In this document: piece after piece, positions 45,223 to 53,055 of the stretch
Position numbering within the stretch: position 1 is the first letter of the stretch
How the letters are laid out: the number at the start of each line of letters is the position of its first letter
Position numbers and translations under genes: made by a program
The notes under the pieces: model-generated
Seen by the model: only the letters and a program-made list of their open reading frames with translations
Database searches by the model: none
Told to the model about the DNA's origin: nothing
DNA from: Clostridiales bacterium
GTDB lineage: Bacteria; Bacillota; Clostridia; Saccharofermentanales; Saccharofermentanaceae
Direction of reading: 5' to 3'
Assembly (NCBI GenBank): GCA_017513085.1
Contig: JAFWDK010000029.1
Span: forward strand, 1-64,000
Length of the DNA: 64,000 bases

Positions 45223-46509
45223 TCAGACAGAAGCACAGGTCCCGAGAAATACAGGAATACCTGTCTCCATATCAACGATTGCATAGACGAATGGGCGGTT
45301 GCAGCATACGGAACGTGTATGAATGCTGGGTTCTCCATACTTATTCATGATCACGGCCGTTGCAGCGGCAGCAGTCGTACCTTCCCGGCTTACTTCGATA
45401 TGTGTCTGATGGATCACGTTTTTGATGTAGACTTTGTCCGGAGTCATAAGACTGAAGTCTGCGCTGGCAGGATCGAAAGGGGCAACCATTCCCATATCTT
45501 GCAGTACATCGGGAAGTTCGATCCGATAGTCGGTTGAAAACTCAGGAAACATTACTCTGACTTCGGAGGATATGCGTGAATTCCAGATCTCCCAGTACTT
45601 TTCCGGTGTCAAAGAAGAGATAAAAGAGCTGATATCGGTATTGCTATCTTCAGGAAGAAGCGCCATGAAGCCGAATTTTCCATCTTTGTAAGGTTTGATA
45701 AATCCGGTAGCGTCATTGCCGGACAAGTATGTGTTCTCCGTGCTGTTTAAGAACATGACGCTTTGTGTATCATTTTCTCCCCTGATAAATAAGCCTTCAT
45801 GGATGTCTCTTTCACTCAAAGCGGTCTCCCATTCGCTTTCAAAAGAAATAGCATTGATCAATACCATGATCGATAGTGGATCAATATCAGTTGGAGTGAG
45901 AAGGTCCTTTATTTTTCCGTCGGTTTTTCCTTCCACCCACTTATTGATAGTATTTACGATACCGTCCTGAAAAGAACGGATATTGATTGCAGCATCGAAG
46001 TGACGGGAGACATAGTCCGAATATGGCTTAAAGATGCTCTGGGAATCGTTCTGGTTGATCCAGATGGAATTGGCGATGTGCAGCGAGTCGTTCCGGAGAT
46101 GCTCCATACGGTCAACGGCAAACCGGAACGATTCTGTATTTCTAATGCCCGGCATCATGGTTTGAAGCATCTGATCCAGTGTGGTGCCATTGGCTCCGGC
46201 AGCTGTCATTTCAAGTGCGAACAAGAGCGAATCAGGAGAGATCAATACGTTTGTGGTATCACTTTGTTCCACACACCGTTTCATGACTTCAAAAACAAAT
46301 CTGGTATAGGCCATTCGCAATTCCTCTTCTGATGCCTGGTCAGAGGAACTGCCGCTACCCATAAGATCAAAAACGGCTGTCTCATCACCGATATAAGGAA
46401 CCTCGTTGGCAGAAGCGACTTCGTGAAGTTGCGTGCTGTTTTTTCGGCAACCTGCTGAAATCGGTAGAATGAATGACAGTGTAAGTAGTATGCTTGCGAT
46501 TTTTTTCAT
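45223..46509 (-). CDS. serpin, predicted lipoprotein
   Basis: A 428-residue serine/cysteine-protease inhibitor of the serpin fold. The signal peptide ends in a lipobox, LPISAGC, so the protein should be lipid-anchored on the outer face of the membrane. Serpin hallmarks: NSIWINQND, LINAISFESEWETAL, VIHQTHIEVSREGTTAAAATAV (proximal hinge of an inhibitory serpin) and NRPFVYAIVDMETGIPVFLG. By hinge spacing the reactive bond lies near NK-Y-G, so P1 is probably Tyr, or Lys if the spacing shifts by one. The ATG at 46509 is used because GAGG lies upstream and it begins the signal peptide. Its target may be a host or self protease. Confidence 0.88.
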   Translation of the reverse strand: MKKIASILLTLSFILPISAGCRKNSTQLHEVASANEVPYIGDETAVFDLMGSGSSSDQASEEELRMAYTRFVFEVMKRCVEQSDTTNVLISPDSLLFALEMTAAGANGTTLDQMLQTMMPGIRNTESFRFAVDRMEHLRNDSLHIANSIWINQNDSQSIFKPYSDYVSRHFDAAINIRSFQDGIVNTINKWVEGKTDGKIKDLLTPTDIDPLSIMVLINAISFESEWETALSERDIHEGLFIRGENDTQSVMFLNSTENTYLSGNDATGFIKPYKDGKFGFMALLPEDSNTDISSFISSLTPEKYWEIWNSRISSEVRVMFPEFSTDYRIELPDVLQDMGMVAPFDPASADFSLMTPDKVYIKNVIHQTHIEVSREGTTAAAATAVIMNKYGEPSIHTRSVCCNRPFVYAIVDMETGIPVFLGTCASV

Positions 46510-46598
46510 TTTTCTTTTCCTCTTTTTGCTTGTATACATATAAGACGAAGAAAAGGAGGATTCTGTTGCAGATATGCTTTACAGAAAAAGACAAATGA

Positions 46599-47546
46599 TT
46601 ACATTTCGAGAGTTGTCTTTCTTACGAAGTTATCGAAAAGATACGCGGCATAGCGCTGGTAGATCGCATCCCGGCCGATTTCGTTATGTGGCTCGTGCCG
46701 CATGCCGTGACGAATATCCAATGTGACTTTTTCCTGCCCCGAGGCAATCAGCTTGTTGTAGATCTTCCGCGGACCCGCTCCATAATCGCCTACAGGATCC
46801 TCGTCGCCGGAAAGGATCAGGATCGGTTTGTTCTTTGGGATCTTCTGATACCATTCTTCTGAATTACAGTTCTCCAAAAGATTAAACATATCTATATATG
46901 CAGAGTGAGTAAATTTGAACGTGCAAAAAGGATCACCGGTATAACGCTTGACGACTTCCTGATCGTAAGAGATCCAGTCGCTTTGCGTGATCGGATTTTT
47001 AATTTTTTTCATGTAGTTGGTGTTGATCAATTCTGAGATCAGTTCAGCCGGTTTTCTGTCCCGGAGGAAAAAGCGCTGCACCTTGGCCAGAACGCGAAGT
47101 GGTTTCATGAGAGAAGGTGTCACGGCGGTTCCGGAAAGAATGATACCGTCGCAGCTCTCGCCATACTTGGCGTACCAGTTTCTTACGATAAAAGAACCCA
47201 TTGAGTGTCCCAGTAGCACATATGGTTTTCCCGGATAACTCTCGGCCATGATCTGATGCAGTTTTTCGACATCTTCAATCAGAAAGCCTGCGCCTCCGCG
47301 CTTAGCAAAGAATCCGAAAGTATCTTTGCTTCCGACGCTCTGGCCATGTCCTAAATGGTCTTCTCCGCATACTACATATCCCTTCTCGGCGAGATAGAGA
47401 GCTAAAACAGTATACCGTCCCATATATTCACACATGCCGTGAACGATCTGCACGACGCCGCGCGCCGGAACCGATGGGGTCCAGATAAAATAGGAAATGG
47501 CGGTCTTGCCGTCGGAGCTGGTATATGTATTCTTCTGAAAAGACAT
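46599..47546 (-). CDS. alpha/beta hydrolase, monoacylglycerol-lipase-like
   Basis: A 315-residue serine hydrolase. The nucleophile elbow LLGHSMGSFIVRNW, oxyanion HG in VQIVHGMCEYMGRY, Asp in LILSGDEDPVGDYG and His in IRHGMRHEPHNE complete the triad. The pattern VCGEDHLGHGQS is typical of the PldB/monoglyceride lipase group (Hydrolase_4), which cleaves monoacylglycerols or lysophospholipids. No signal peptide. The ATG has AGGAG upstream. It precedes the serpin gene on the same strand, with 89 bases between them, so cotranscription is possible. Confidence 0.87.
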   Translation of the reverse strand: MSFQKNTYTSSDGKTAISYFIWTPSVPARGVVQIVHGMCEYMGRYTVLALYLAEKGYVVCGEDHLGHGQSVGSKDTFGFFAKRGGAGFLIEDVEKLHQIMAESYPGKPYVLLGHSMGSFIVRNWYAKYGESCDGIILSGTAVTPSLMKPLRVLAKVQRFFLRDRKPAELISELINTNYMKKIKNPITQSDWISYDQEVVKRYTGDPFCTFKFTHSAYIDMFNLLENCNSEEWYQKIPKNKPILILSGDEDPVGDYGAGPRKIYNKLIASGQEKVTLDIRHGMRHEPHNEIGRDAIYQRYAAYLFDNFVRKTTLEM

Positions 47547-47663
47547 AAGAAAAACGACTCCTTTTTCCGGATGGATTCTTCTTACTCATTATACACTTTC
47601 TGCTGTGAAAAACGAGATGAGACTGACCTTCACGAAGAATGCCATATGTTCGCTTGAACATTC

Positions 47664-47692
47664 TTGACAGTCACGTGACCGTGTGGTACTAT
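47664..47692 (+). promoter_or_regulatory. strong promoter with palindromic spacer, DUF1836-NfeD-flotillin operon
   Basis: TTGACA (47664-47669), 17 bases, TACTAT (47687-47692). The spacer begins with the perfect palindrome GTCACGTGAC (47670-47679), a likely operator because a bound protein would block RNA polymerase. Confidence 0.75.
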
Positions 47693-47721
47693 TTGATAAA
47701 AGCGAAGAAGGAGGTGTCAGA

Positions 47722-48246
47722 ATGGAGTTGCTATTACCGGGAACAATGATTTCGGTGTCCCAGAGCCATTTGGAGGATGTTGACCAGGTTTTCCGGCCGA
47801 TGTTTCTTTCAGGCGGATTGCAGCTAAGACAGGTCGTCGGACTCCTGGGAACGGAAGCGCACACGGTTCAGAACTGGGTGAAGCGTGGCTTCGTGGATTC
47901 ACCGGTCAAGAAATTCTACGATCAGGAACGTTTTGTAAGACTGGCACTTCTGAATTATTACAAAGATGTATTTTCTTTGGAGGAGATCATTCTTCTTTTG
48001 AATATGGTCCGGCAGGACAGCATGGTATATTCTGCATTATGTCTGCTTCTGGCACATTCTCCGATCGACCCGATCCGGGCGGAAACGAAATTCAATGAAA
48101 TGATCGAGGAAGCCATGTCCGCCCGCAGTTTTGATTATAAAAAGACCAGCAAGGAACAGGTCCGACGGTTATTGACGATCCTTTACACCGCACATCTTTC
48201 GATCGTTCTTAAGAGAGAAGCGGTAAAAATGGCGAAGGAAATCTGA
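47722..48246 (+). CDS. DUF1836-family helix-turn-helix regulator
   Basis: 174 residues. The region LSGGLQLRQVVGLLGTEAHT followed by VQNWVKRGFVDSPVKKFYD has the winged-helix, MerR-like look of DUF1836 proteins, which are common and little studied in Bacillota. A helical second half (SLEEIILLLNMVRQDSM and later) probably forms the dimer or effector part. The ATG at 47722 is chosen because AAGGAGG lies just upstream and the promoter overlaps the earlier in-frame GTG. It is first in a run with the NfeD and flotillin genes (22-base gaps) and may control them and itself through the palindrome. Confidence 0.8.
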   Translation: MELLLPGTMISVSQSHLEDVDQVFRPMFLSGGLQLRQVVGLLGTEAHTVQNWVKRGFVDSPVKKFYDQERFVRLALLNYYKDVFSLEEIILLLNMVRQDSMVYSALCLLLAHSPIDPIRAETKFNEMIEEAMSARSFDYKKTSKEQVRRLLTILYTAHLSIVLKREAVKMAKEI

Positions 48247-48267
48247 TCTGAAAGAGAGGAAAGAAAA

Positions 48268-49368
48268 ATGGATTATCTCATTAATTGGTTTGAATCAATG
48301 AATTTCGTGGAACAGATCTTTGCCTGTATAGCTGTTGTATTCACAGTCCTTCTTATCGTCCAGTTTGTGCTTCTTATGATTGGCGCAGCATCTCACGGAG
48401 GCGGCGACATGAACGGACACGATATGGGTGGAGATGGTCATGATTTCGGTCAGGGGCATGACATGGACGTCGGACATGATGGTGATTTCGGCGGACATGA
48501 TTTTGACCATGCCGGTACAGACTTTGATGCCGGTCACGATATCGGCGGACATGTACACGGTGACTTCGGACATGATTTCGGGCATGGTGATTTTGGAGGA
48601 TTCGACGGAGATGTATCCCATGATTTCGGACATGCTCCACAGGATGTGGGCGGAGACTTCAGCACGGATATGCACGACGGAATTGGACAGGTTGCTCACG
48701 ATGCTTCAGCAGATGCGGATGGAAGCTTCGATTACGACCACGATATGCAGGCCGGTCATACACATGTCGGACAAGTGATCCACGATTTCGGCCAAGTGCA
48801 GGGAAGCGTGGTCGTGGATGTACACAGTGGAGATATCTATCTGGCAGATGCTGCCCCGCATGAACTAATGTACAGAGGACCGGATGTCGGCATTCCGGAT
48901 CAGGATCTTCCGGATGGAAGAACATATATCGACCGGGCAGATAAACTGCATGGATCAGGATTCCGGCTCTTTACGACACAGGGAATCATCGCATTCTTCT
49001 GTATCTATGGATGGACTGGTCTGATCTTCATGAAACAGCTGGGACTGCATGGCGTTCCTGCTGCTCTCCTTGCCGCATTGTGCGGTTTCGTCGGAATGTT
49101 CTTGATGTCTCTTGCTCTTTGGGGCATGCTCAAGATACAATCAGATGGAACGATGAATATCAAGAATGCGCTTGGCAAATCCGGAGAAGTCTATATCCCG
49201 ATCCCGGGGAAGCGGGCAAACACCGGCAAAGTTATGGTAAAAGTCCAGGACCAGGTTACGGAATTTGACGCGGTCACGGACGATGATGAGAAGATCGGCA
49301 CCGGGTCTTTGATCACGGTGATCGGTATTACAAAGGGTACAACACTGATTGTGACCAAACATAGTTAA
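48268..49368 (+). CDS. NfeD-like membrane protein with His/Asp/Gly-rich domain
   Basis: 366 residues. One N-terminal membrane helix (about 17-38), then a His/Asp/Gly-rich stretch (about 45-165) dense in GHD, GGHD and HDFG units. A loop with VVVDVHSGDIYLADAAPHEL follows, two more membrane helices (about 232-290) and a C-terminal OB-fold (about 300-366, SGEVYIPIPG...GTGSLITVIGI) of the NfeD type. NfeD proteins pair with flotillins (YuaF with FloT in Bacillus), and flotillin is the next gene. The His-rich part looks able to bind several transition-metal ions and is not a usual part of NfeD. Predicted topology leaves its side uncertain. Confidence 0.8.
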   Translation: MDYLINWFESMNFVEQIFACIAVVFTVLLIVQFVLLMIGAASHGGGDMNGHDMGGDGHDFGQGHDMDVGHDGDFGGHDFDHAGTDFDAGHDIGGHVHGDFGHDFGHGDFGGFDGDVSHDFGHAPQDVGGDFSTDMHDGIGQVAHDASADADGSFDYDHDMQAGHTHVGQVIHDFGQVQGSVVVDVHSGDIYLADAAPHELMYRGPDVGIPDQDLPDGRTYIDRADKLHGSGFRLFTTQGIIAFFCIYGWTGLIFMKQLGLHGVPAALLAALCGFVGMFLMSLALWGMLKIQSDGTMNIKNALGKSGEVYIPIPGKRANTGKVMVKVQDQVTEFDAVTDDDEKIGTGSLITVIGITKGTTLIVTKHS

Positions 49369-49390
49369 GAAGTAATAGGAGGAAACGAAA

Positions 49391-51082
49391 ATGCCATTTG
49401 AAGTAATTTGTCTTTTAGTAGTCATTGCACTATTGGCTTTCACACTGTTCTTGATTTTCCTTTCAAGATACAGAAAATGTCCGTCTGACCGTATCATGGT
49501 CATTTACGGTAAAGTTGGTAAGAATGCGGACGGTACCGCACGCTCATCCAAATGTATTCATGGTGGTGCGGCGTTTGTGTGGCCGGTCATCCAGTCATAT
49601 CAGTATCTGGACCTGACCCCGATCTCTATTTCGGTTGACCTTCGTTCTGCACTTTCCCGTCAGAATATCCGTATCGACGTTCCGTCTATCTTTACGGTAG
49701 GTATCTCTACAGAACCCGGCATCATGCAGAACGCTGCAGAACGTCTGCTTGGACTCAAACTCAATGAGATCCAGGAACTTGCCAAGGATATCATCTTCGG
49801 TCAGCTCCGTCTGGTTATTGCAACGATGGATATCGAGGAGATCAACACCGACCGTGATAAGTTCCTCGAGGCAGTTTCCAGAAACGTGGAAACCGAGTTG
49901 AAGAAGATCGGTCTTCGTCTGATCAACGTAAACGTAACGGATATCAGCGATGAATCCGGATACATTGCCGCTCTTGGTAAAGAAGCAGCAGCTAAGGCCA
50001 TCAACGATGCAAAGAAGAACGTCGCTGAGAAAGAAAGAGACGGTTCCATCGGTGAAGCTTTGGCACAGAAAGATCAGCGTATCCAGGTTGCATCAGCAAA
50101 CTCTATGGCTATCCAGGGTGAGAACTCGGCAAAGATCGAAGTAGCGAATTCCGAGGCTGTACGCCGTGAGAAGGCCGCTGAGGCGATGAGACTTGCAATT
50201 GCTGCAGAAAAAGTTCAGGCGGCAAAAGCACTTGAAGAAGCATACGCGGCAGAAAAAGAGGCAGAGCTTTCCCGTTCGGCCCGTGAAAAAGCAACACTCG
50301 AAGCTGACGTTATCGTAAAGGCGGAGATCACTAAGAGAGAGATCGAGCTGGCAGCTGAAGCGGAAGCGGAGAAGATCAGAAGACAGGCTTCCGGTGAAGC
50401 GGATGCTATTTACGCGAAAATGGAAGCACAGGCTCGTGGTATGCAGGAGATCCTCACGAAGCAGGCTGCAGGTTTTGAGAAGATCGTAGCGGCAGCAGGC
50501 GGCGACGCCAAGAACGCCATGATGCTCATGCTGGCAGACAAGATGGAAGATCTCATGAAGATCCAGGTAGAAGCAATCCGCGATCTGAAGATCGACAAGG
50601 TAACTGTTTGGGACAGTGGCGCAGGCGCCGGAACAGATGGCAAGAGCTCTACAGCAAACTTCATCTCCGGACTTATGAAGAGTGTGCCGCCGATGAACGA
50701 GATCTTCGAAATGGCCGGTATGTCTTTGCCGGAATTCCTGGGAAAGAAGATGACGAGCACAGATGGTGCTGTTGTTTCGGCAGATGAAGCGACGTTCGTC
50801 GCCGGCGATGCAAAGGAAATCGAAAGTGAAGAGGCTCCGGTCGAAAAGGAGGCTCCGGTCAAAGTTCCGGAAACTCCGAAGGCTGAAGTAAAACCAGAAG
50901 AGGCTGCCCCGGCTGAGCCACAGGCGCCGGTCGCACCGGTCGCACCTGCCGCACCGGCCACTCCGGCTGTACCGCAGGCTCCGGCTCCGGCGGCTCCTGT
51001 AAAGGAAGTCCCGAAGACAGATGGACCGATCTGGACAAAGCAGATCCCGCAGAACAATGAAGAGGACCCGACAAACCTCTGA
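49391..51082 (+). CDS. floT: flotillin
   Basis: 563 residues. A membrane hairpin or helix (about 4-25) is followed by an SPFH/band 7 domain (about 30-200: GGAAFVWPVIQSYQYLDLTP, LVIATMDIEEINTDRDKF, GLRLINVNVTDISDESGYI). A long coiled coil rich in Glu-Ala repeats (about 215-370) has EAEKIRRQASGEADAIYAK. The C-terminal 90 residues are a Pro/Ala/Glu-rich, probably disordered extension (EKEAPVKVPETPKAE) not usual for FloT. Flotillins organise membrane microdomains rich in cardiolipin and signalling proteins. It has an aggagg ribosome site and is last in the operon, ended by the hairpin at 51142. Confidence 0.92.
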   Translation: MPFEVICLLVVIALLAFTLFLIFLSRYRKCPSDRIMVIYGKVGKNADGTARSSKCIHGGAAFVWPVIQSYQYLDLTPISISVDLRSALSRQNIRIDVPSIFTVGISTEPGIMQNAAERLLGLKLNEIQELAKDIIFGQLRLVIATMDIEEINTDRDKFLEAVSRNVETELKKIGLRLINVNVTDISDESGYIAALGKEAAAKAINDAKKNVAEKERDGSIGEALAQKDQRIQVASANSMAIQGENSAKIEVANSEAVRREKAAEAMRLAIAAEKVQAAKALEEAYAAEKEAELSRSAREKATLEADVIVKAEITKREIELAAEAEAEKIRRQASGEADAIYAKMEAQARGMQEILTKQAAGFEKIVAAAGGDAKNAMMLMLADKMEDLMKIQVEAIRDLKIDKVTVWDSGAGAGTDGKSSTANFISGLMKSVPPMNEIFEMAGMSLPEFLGKKMTSTDGAVVSADEATFVAGDAKEIESEEAPVEKEAPVKVPETPKAEVKPEEAAPAEPQAPVAPVAPAAPATPAVPQAPAPAAPVKEVPKTDGPIWTKQIPQNNEEDPTNL

Positions 51083-51141
51083 TCTGCGTAAAGAACGATG
51101 GTGAGGCGTACAACACCACGCTGAACTTGTAAAGGCAACAT

Positions 51142-51187
51142 AAAGGACCATTTTCAGGTGCTTGGGCACAAGAAGATGGTCCTTTTT
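51142..51187 (+). terminator. intrinsic terminator of the flotillin operon
   Basis: aaaggaccat pairs with atggtccttt with a long loop, followed by ttttt. Confidence 0.85.
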
Positions 51188-51223
51188 CTGTCAGGACGCA
51201 AAACGTGCGCCGCCAAGACAAGA

Positions 51224-51252
51224 TTGACGGGATACCGGGAGTCTGTTATTGT
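51224..51252 (+). promoter_or_regulatory. probable promoter of the HAD phosphatase gene
   Basis: TTGACG (51224-51229), 17 bases, TATTGT (51247-51252), about 30 bases before the start. Confidence 0.6.
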
Positions 51253-51283
51253 ATTTTGAAATCTGAATGAAACGGAAACCGCG

Positions 51284-51937
51284 ATGATGAAAAAACTTGT
51301 GATCTTTGATCTGGATGGAACGCTTATGAATACGAAACCGGGGATCGTGGCAGGATTAAGCTACGCGATTGAAAAAGCCGGACTTCCGGTTCCGGATGAA
51401 GAAACTTTTGACACGTTCATCGGACCACCCCTGGAAAGCTCTTTTGAAAGAGTATACGGACTGGATGAGGAACCGATGCAGAAGATCATCGCGGATTATA
51501 GAGAGAAATACCTGGCTGGTGATATCTATCAGGCGATCCCGTATGAGGGGATCTTTGATCTTCTGGCGGAACTGAAGAAACGAGGAATCGATGCCGCGGT
51601 GGCGACATATAAACTTGAATCCATGGCCAGAGAACTGCTGGGGAAATTCCATTTTGACGAATATATTCCATTTGTTTTCGGAAGCAATAAGGAGAACAAA
51701 CTGACCAAAGGCGACATTATTCTTAAAGGCATTGCGAAGAGCGGGCATACCAAGGCTGAGACGGTCATGGTGGGAGACAGCCATTACGATGCCGTCGGCG
51801 CCGAAGAAGTCGGCGTGGATTTTATCGGCGTGCTGTATGGTTTTGAGTTTAAGAAAAAAGAAGATGTGGACAAGTTCGCAAACATCGGTGCATCGGAAAC
51901 GACCAAGGGGATCCTGGATATCCTGGAGAAGAACTGA
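51284..51937 (+). CDS. HAD-family hydrolase, phosphoglycolate phosphatase-like
   Basis: A 217-residue HAD subfamily IA phosphatase. Motif I is FDLDGTLMNTKPGI (nucleophile Asp in DLDGT), motif II is ATYK, motif III is the Lys of KGDIILKG and motif IV is MVGDSHYDAVGAEEVG. The helical cap FDTFIGPPLESSFERVYGL is typical of Gph/PpaX proteins, which act on phosphoglycolate or pyrophosphate. Substrate cannot be assigned. Starts at 51284 or 51287; no strong ribosome site. Monocistronic. Confidence 0.85.
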   Translation: MMKKLVIFDLDGTLMNTKPGIVAGLSYAIEKAGLPVPDEETFDTFIGPPLESSFERVYGLDEEPMQKIIADYREKYLAGDIYQAIPYEGIFDLLAELKKRGIDAAVATYKLESMARELLGKFHFDEYIPFVFGSNKENKLTKGDIILKGIAKSGHTKAETVMVGDSHYDAVGAEEVGVDFIGVLYGFEFKKKEDVDKFANIGASETTKGILDILEKN

Positions 51938-51948
51938 GGAATAGCCGA

Positions 51949-53055
51949 TCAGAGCCGCCGCTGCTGAAAGGACATTAGAACGAGAAGACGCAAGGTCTCG
52001 ACAATACGGGAACGGGCCTTGGAGTCGATGGCTTTGGTGGCTTCGATGATGTATGACATCTTTTTGGTCCAGCTGACCTTTGGCTGGAAAATATTGGTGG
52101 CACCGGAAGAGGTGCCGATCTTGTAAAGCATCTCTGTAAAGCTTTCCCGATCCTCATAGGAAAGATCGTCAAGCCAGGAGTGGATCACGGCTATGCGGGC
52201 CTGCGCATTGTGATCCAGGTTGGATACATAGATAAAGTCGTCATCGTCGATGTCCCAGGTAAAAGGACTGTGCTGGACCAGCCAGAGATTGCGGTTGGAG
52301 ATGAATCTGGTTCCCGGCGCGCTGTAAAGAAGCATGCCTACGAGAGACGATTGCGGGACCAGGTGCTCGACCCGTTCGGCGATCTTCTGATATTCGTCTG
52401 TGTCGTGAAGACGGAATGAAAAACCCGGACCATCAAAAGAATAGATCTTCCGGATCCTGGATTTAAAAGCATCCGTGCTTCCGGTCGCGCTATAGATCGC
52501 AAGATTGCCGCCTTTGGAATGACCACCGATGAAAAAATGTGTTTCGGGAGCAAGTTCACGCTCCAGATAAGAGATATAGCGGGAGGCTTCTTTTTGGGCG
52601 GAAACGGGATAACGGTAGGAAAGCTGAAAGTCTTCTTTCCAACCGATCCAGGTTCCGTCTGTTCCGCGGAATGCAATATAGCAAAGATTGTCCGTCAAGT
52701 GAAAGCACATGGCGGCGAACTGGATCTGCTCGTGCTCGTCGGTCCTTGCGCAGAAATGAGATATCGAAACATTTCCGAAGCGTGGATTGGCACGCATGGC
52801 ATCGATCATTTTGGTGTTTTTCGGTGTGTCCGCTGTATACTGCCCGAAAACAGGCATGTCCCGTGTGTCCGGCATGTCCGAAAGAAAAAGCGAATCGGAA
52901 GTCTTGTATGGCCATTCCGATGTCCAGATATTCTGAAGGATGTATTCCCACTGAAAATATGTGGCTTCAGCAAAAATGAGCGCGTCGATGGCGGTAAAAG
53001 GAAACTCGTCGTAAGAACGCTGTTCCTCTTTTATGAAGTCCATGATCGATTTCAA
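51949..53055 (-). CDS. Mbeg1-like (DUF2974) alpha/beta hydrolase
   Basis: A 368-residue member of the Mbeg1-like family, widespread in Firmicutes with unproven lipase or esterase activity. The nucleophile elbow THFFIGGHSKGGNLAIYSA has the GHSKGG form diagnostic of the family, and LCYIAFRGTDGTWIGWKED and KIYSFDGPGFSF are other hallmarks. No signal peptide. The TTG start at 53055 is supported by GGAGGG seven bases upstream; the ATG at 53043 is too far away. Its start overlaps the stop of the upstream membrane-protein gene by four bases, so the two are coupled. Confidence 0.87.
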   Translation of the reverse strand: MKSIMDFIKEEQRSYDEFPFTAIDALIFAEATYFQWEYILQNIWTSEWPYKTSDSLFLSDMPDTRDMPVFGQYTADTPKNTKMIDAMRANPRFGNVSISHFCARTDEHEQIQFAAMCFHLTDNLCYIAFRGTDGTWIGWKEDFQLSYRYPVSAQKEASRYISYLERELAPETHFFIGGHSKGGNLAIYSATGSTDAFKSRIRKIYSFDGPGFSFRLHDTDEYQKIAERVEHLVPQSSLVGMLLYSAPGTRFISNRNLWLVQHSPFTWDIDDDDFIYVSNLDHNAQARIAVIHSWLDDLSYEDRESFTEMLYKIGTSSGATNIFQPKVSWTKKMSYIIEATKAIDSKARSRIVETLRLLVLMSFQQRRL

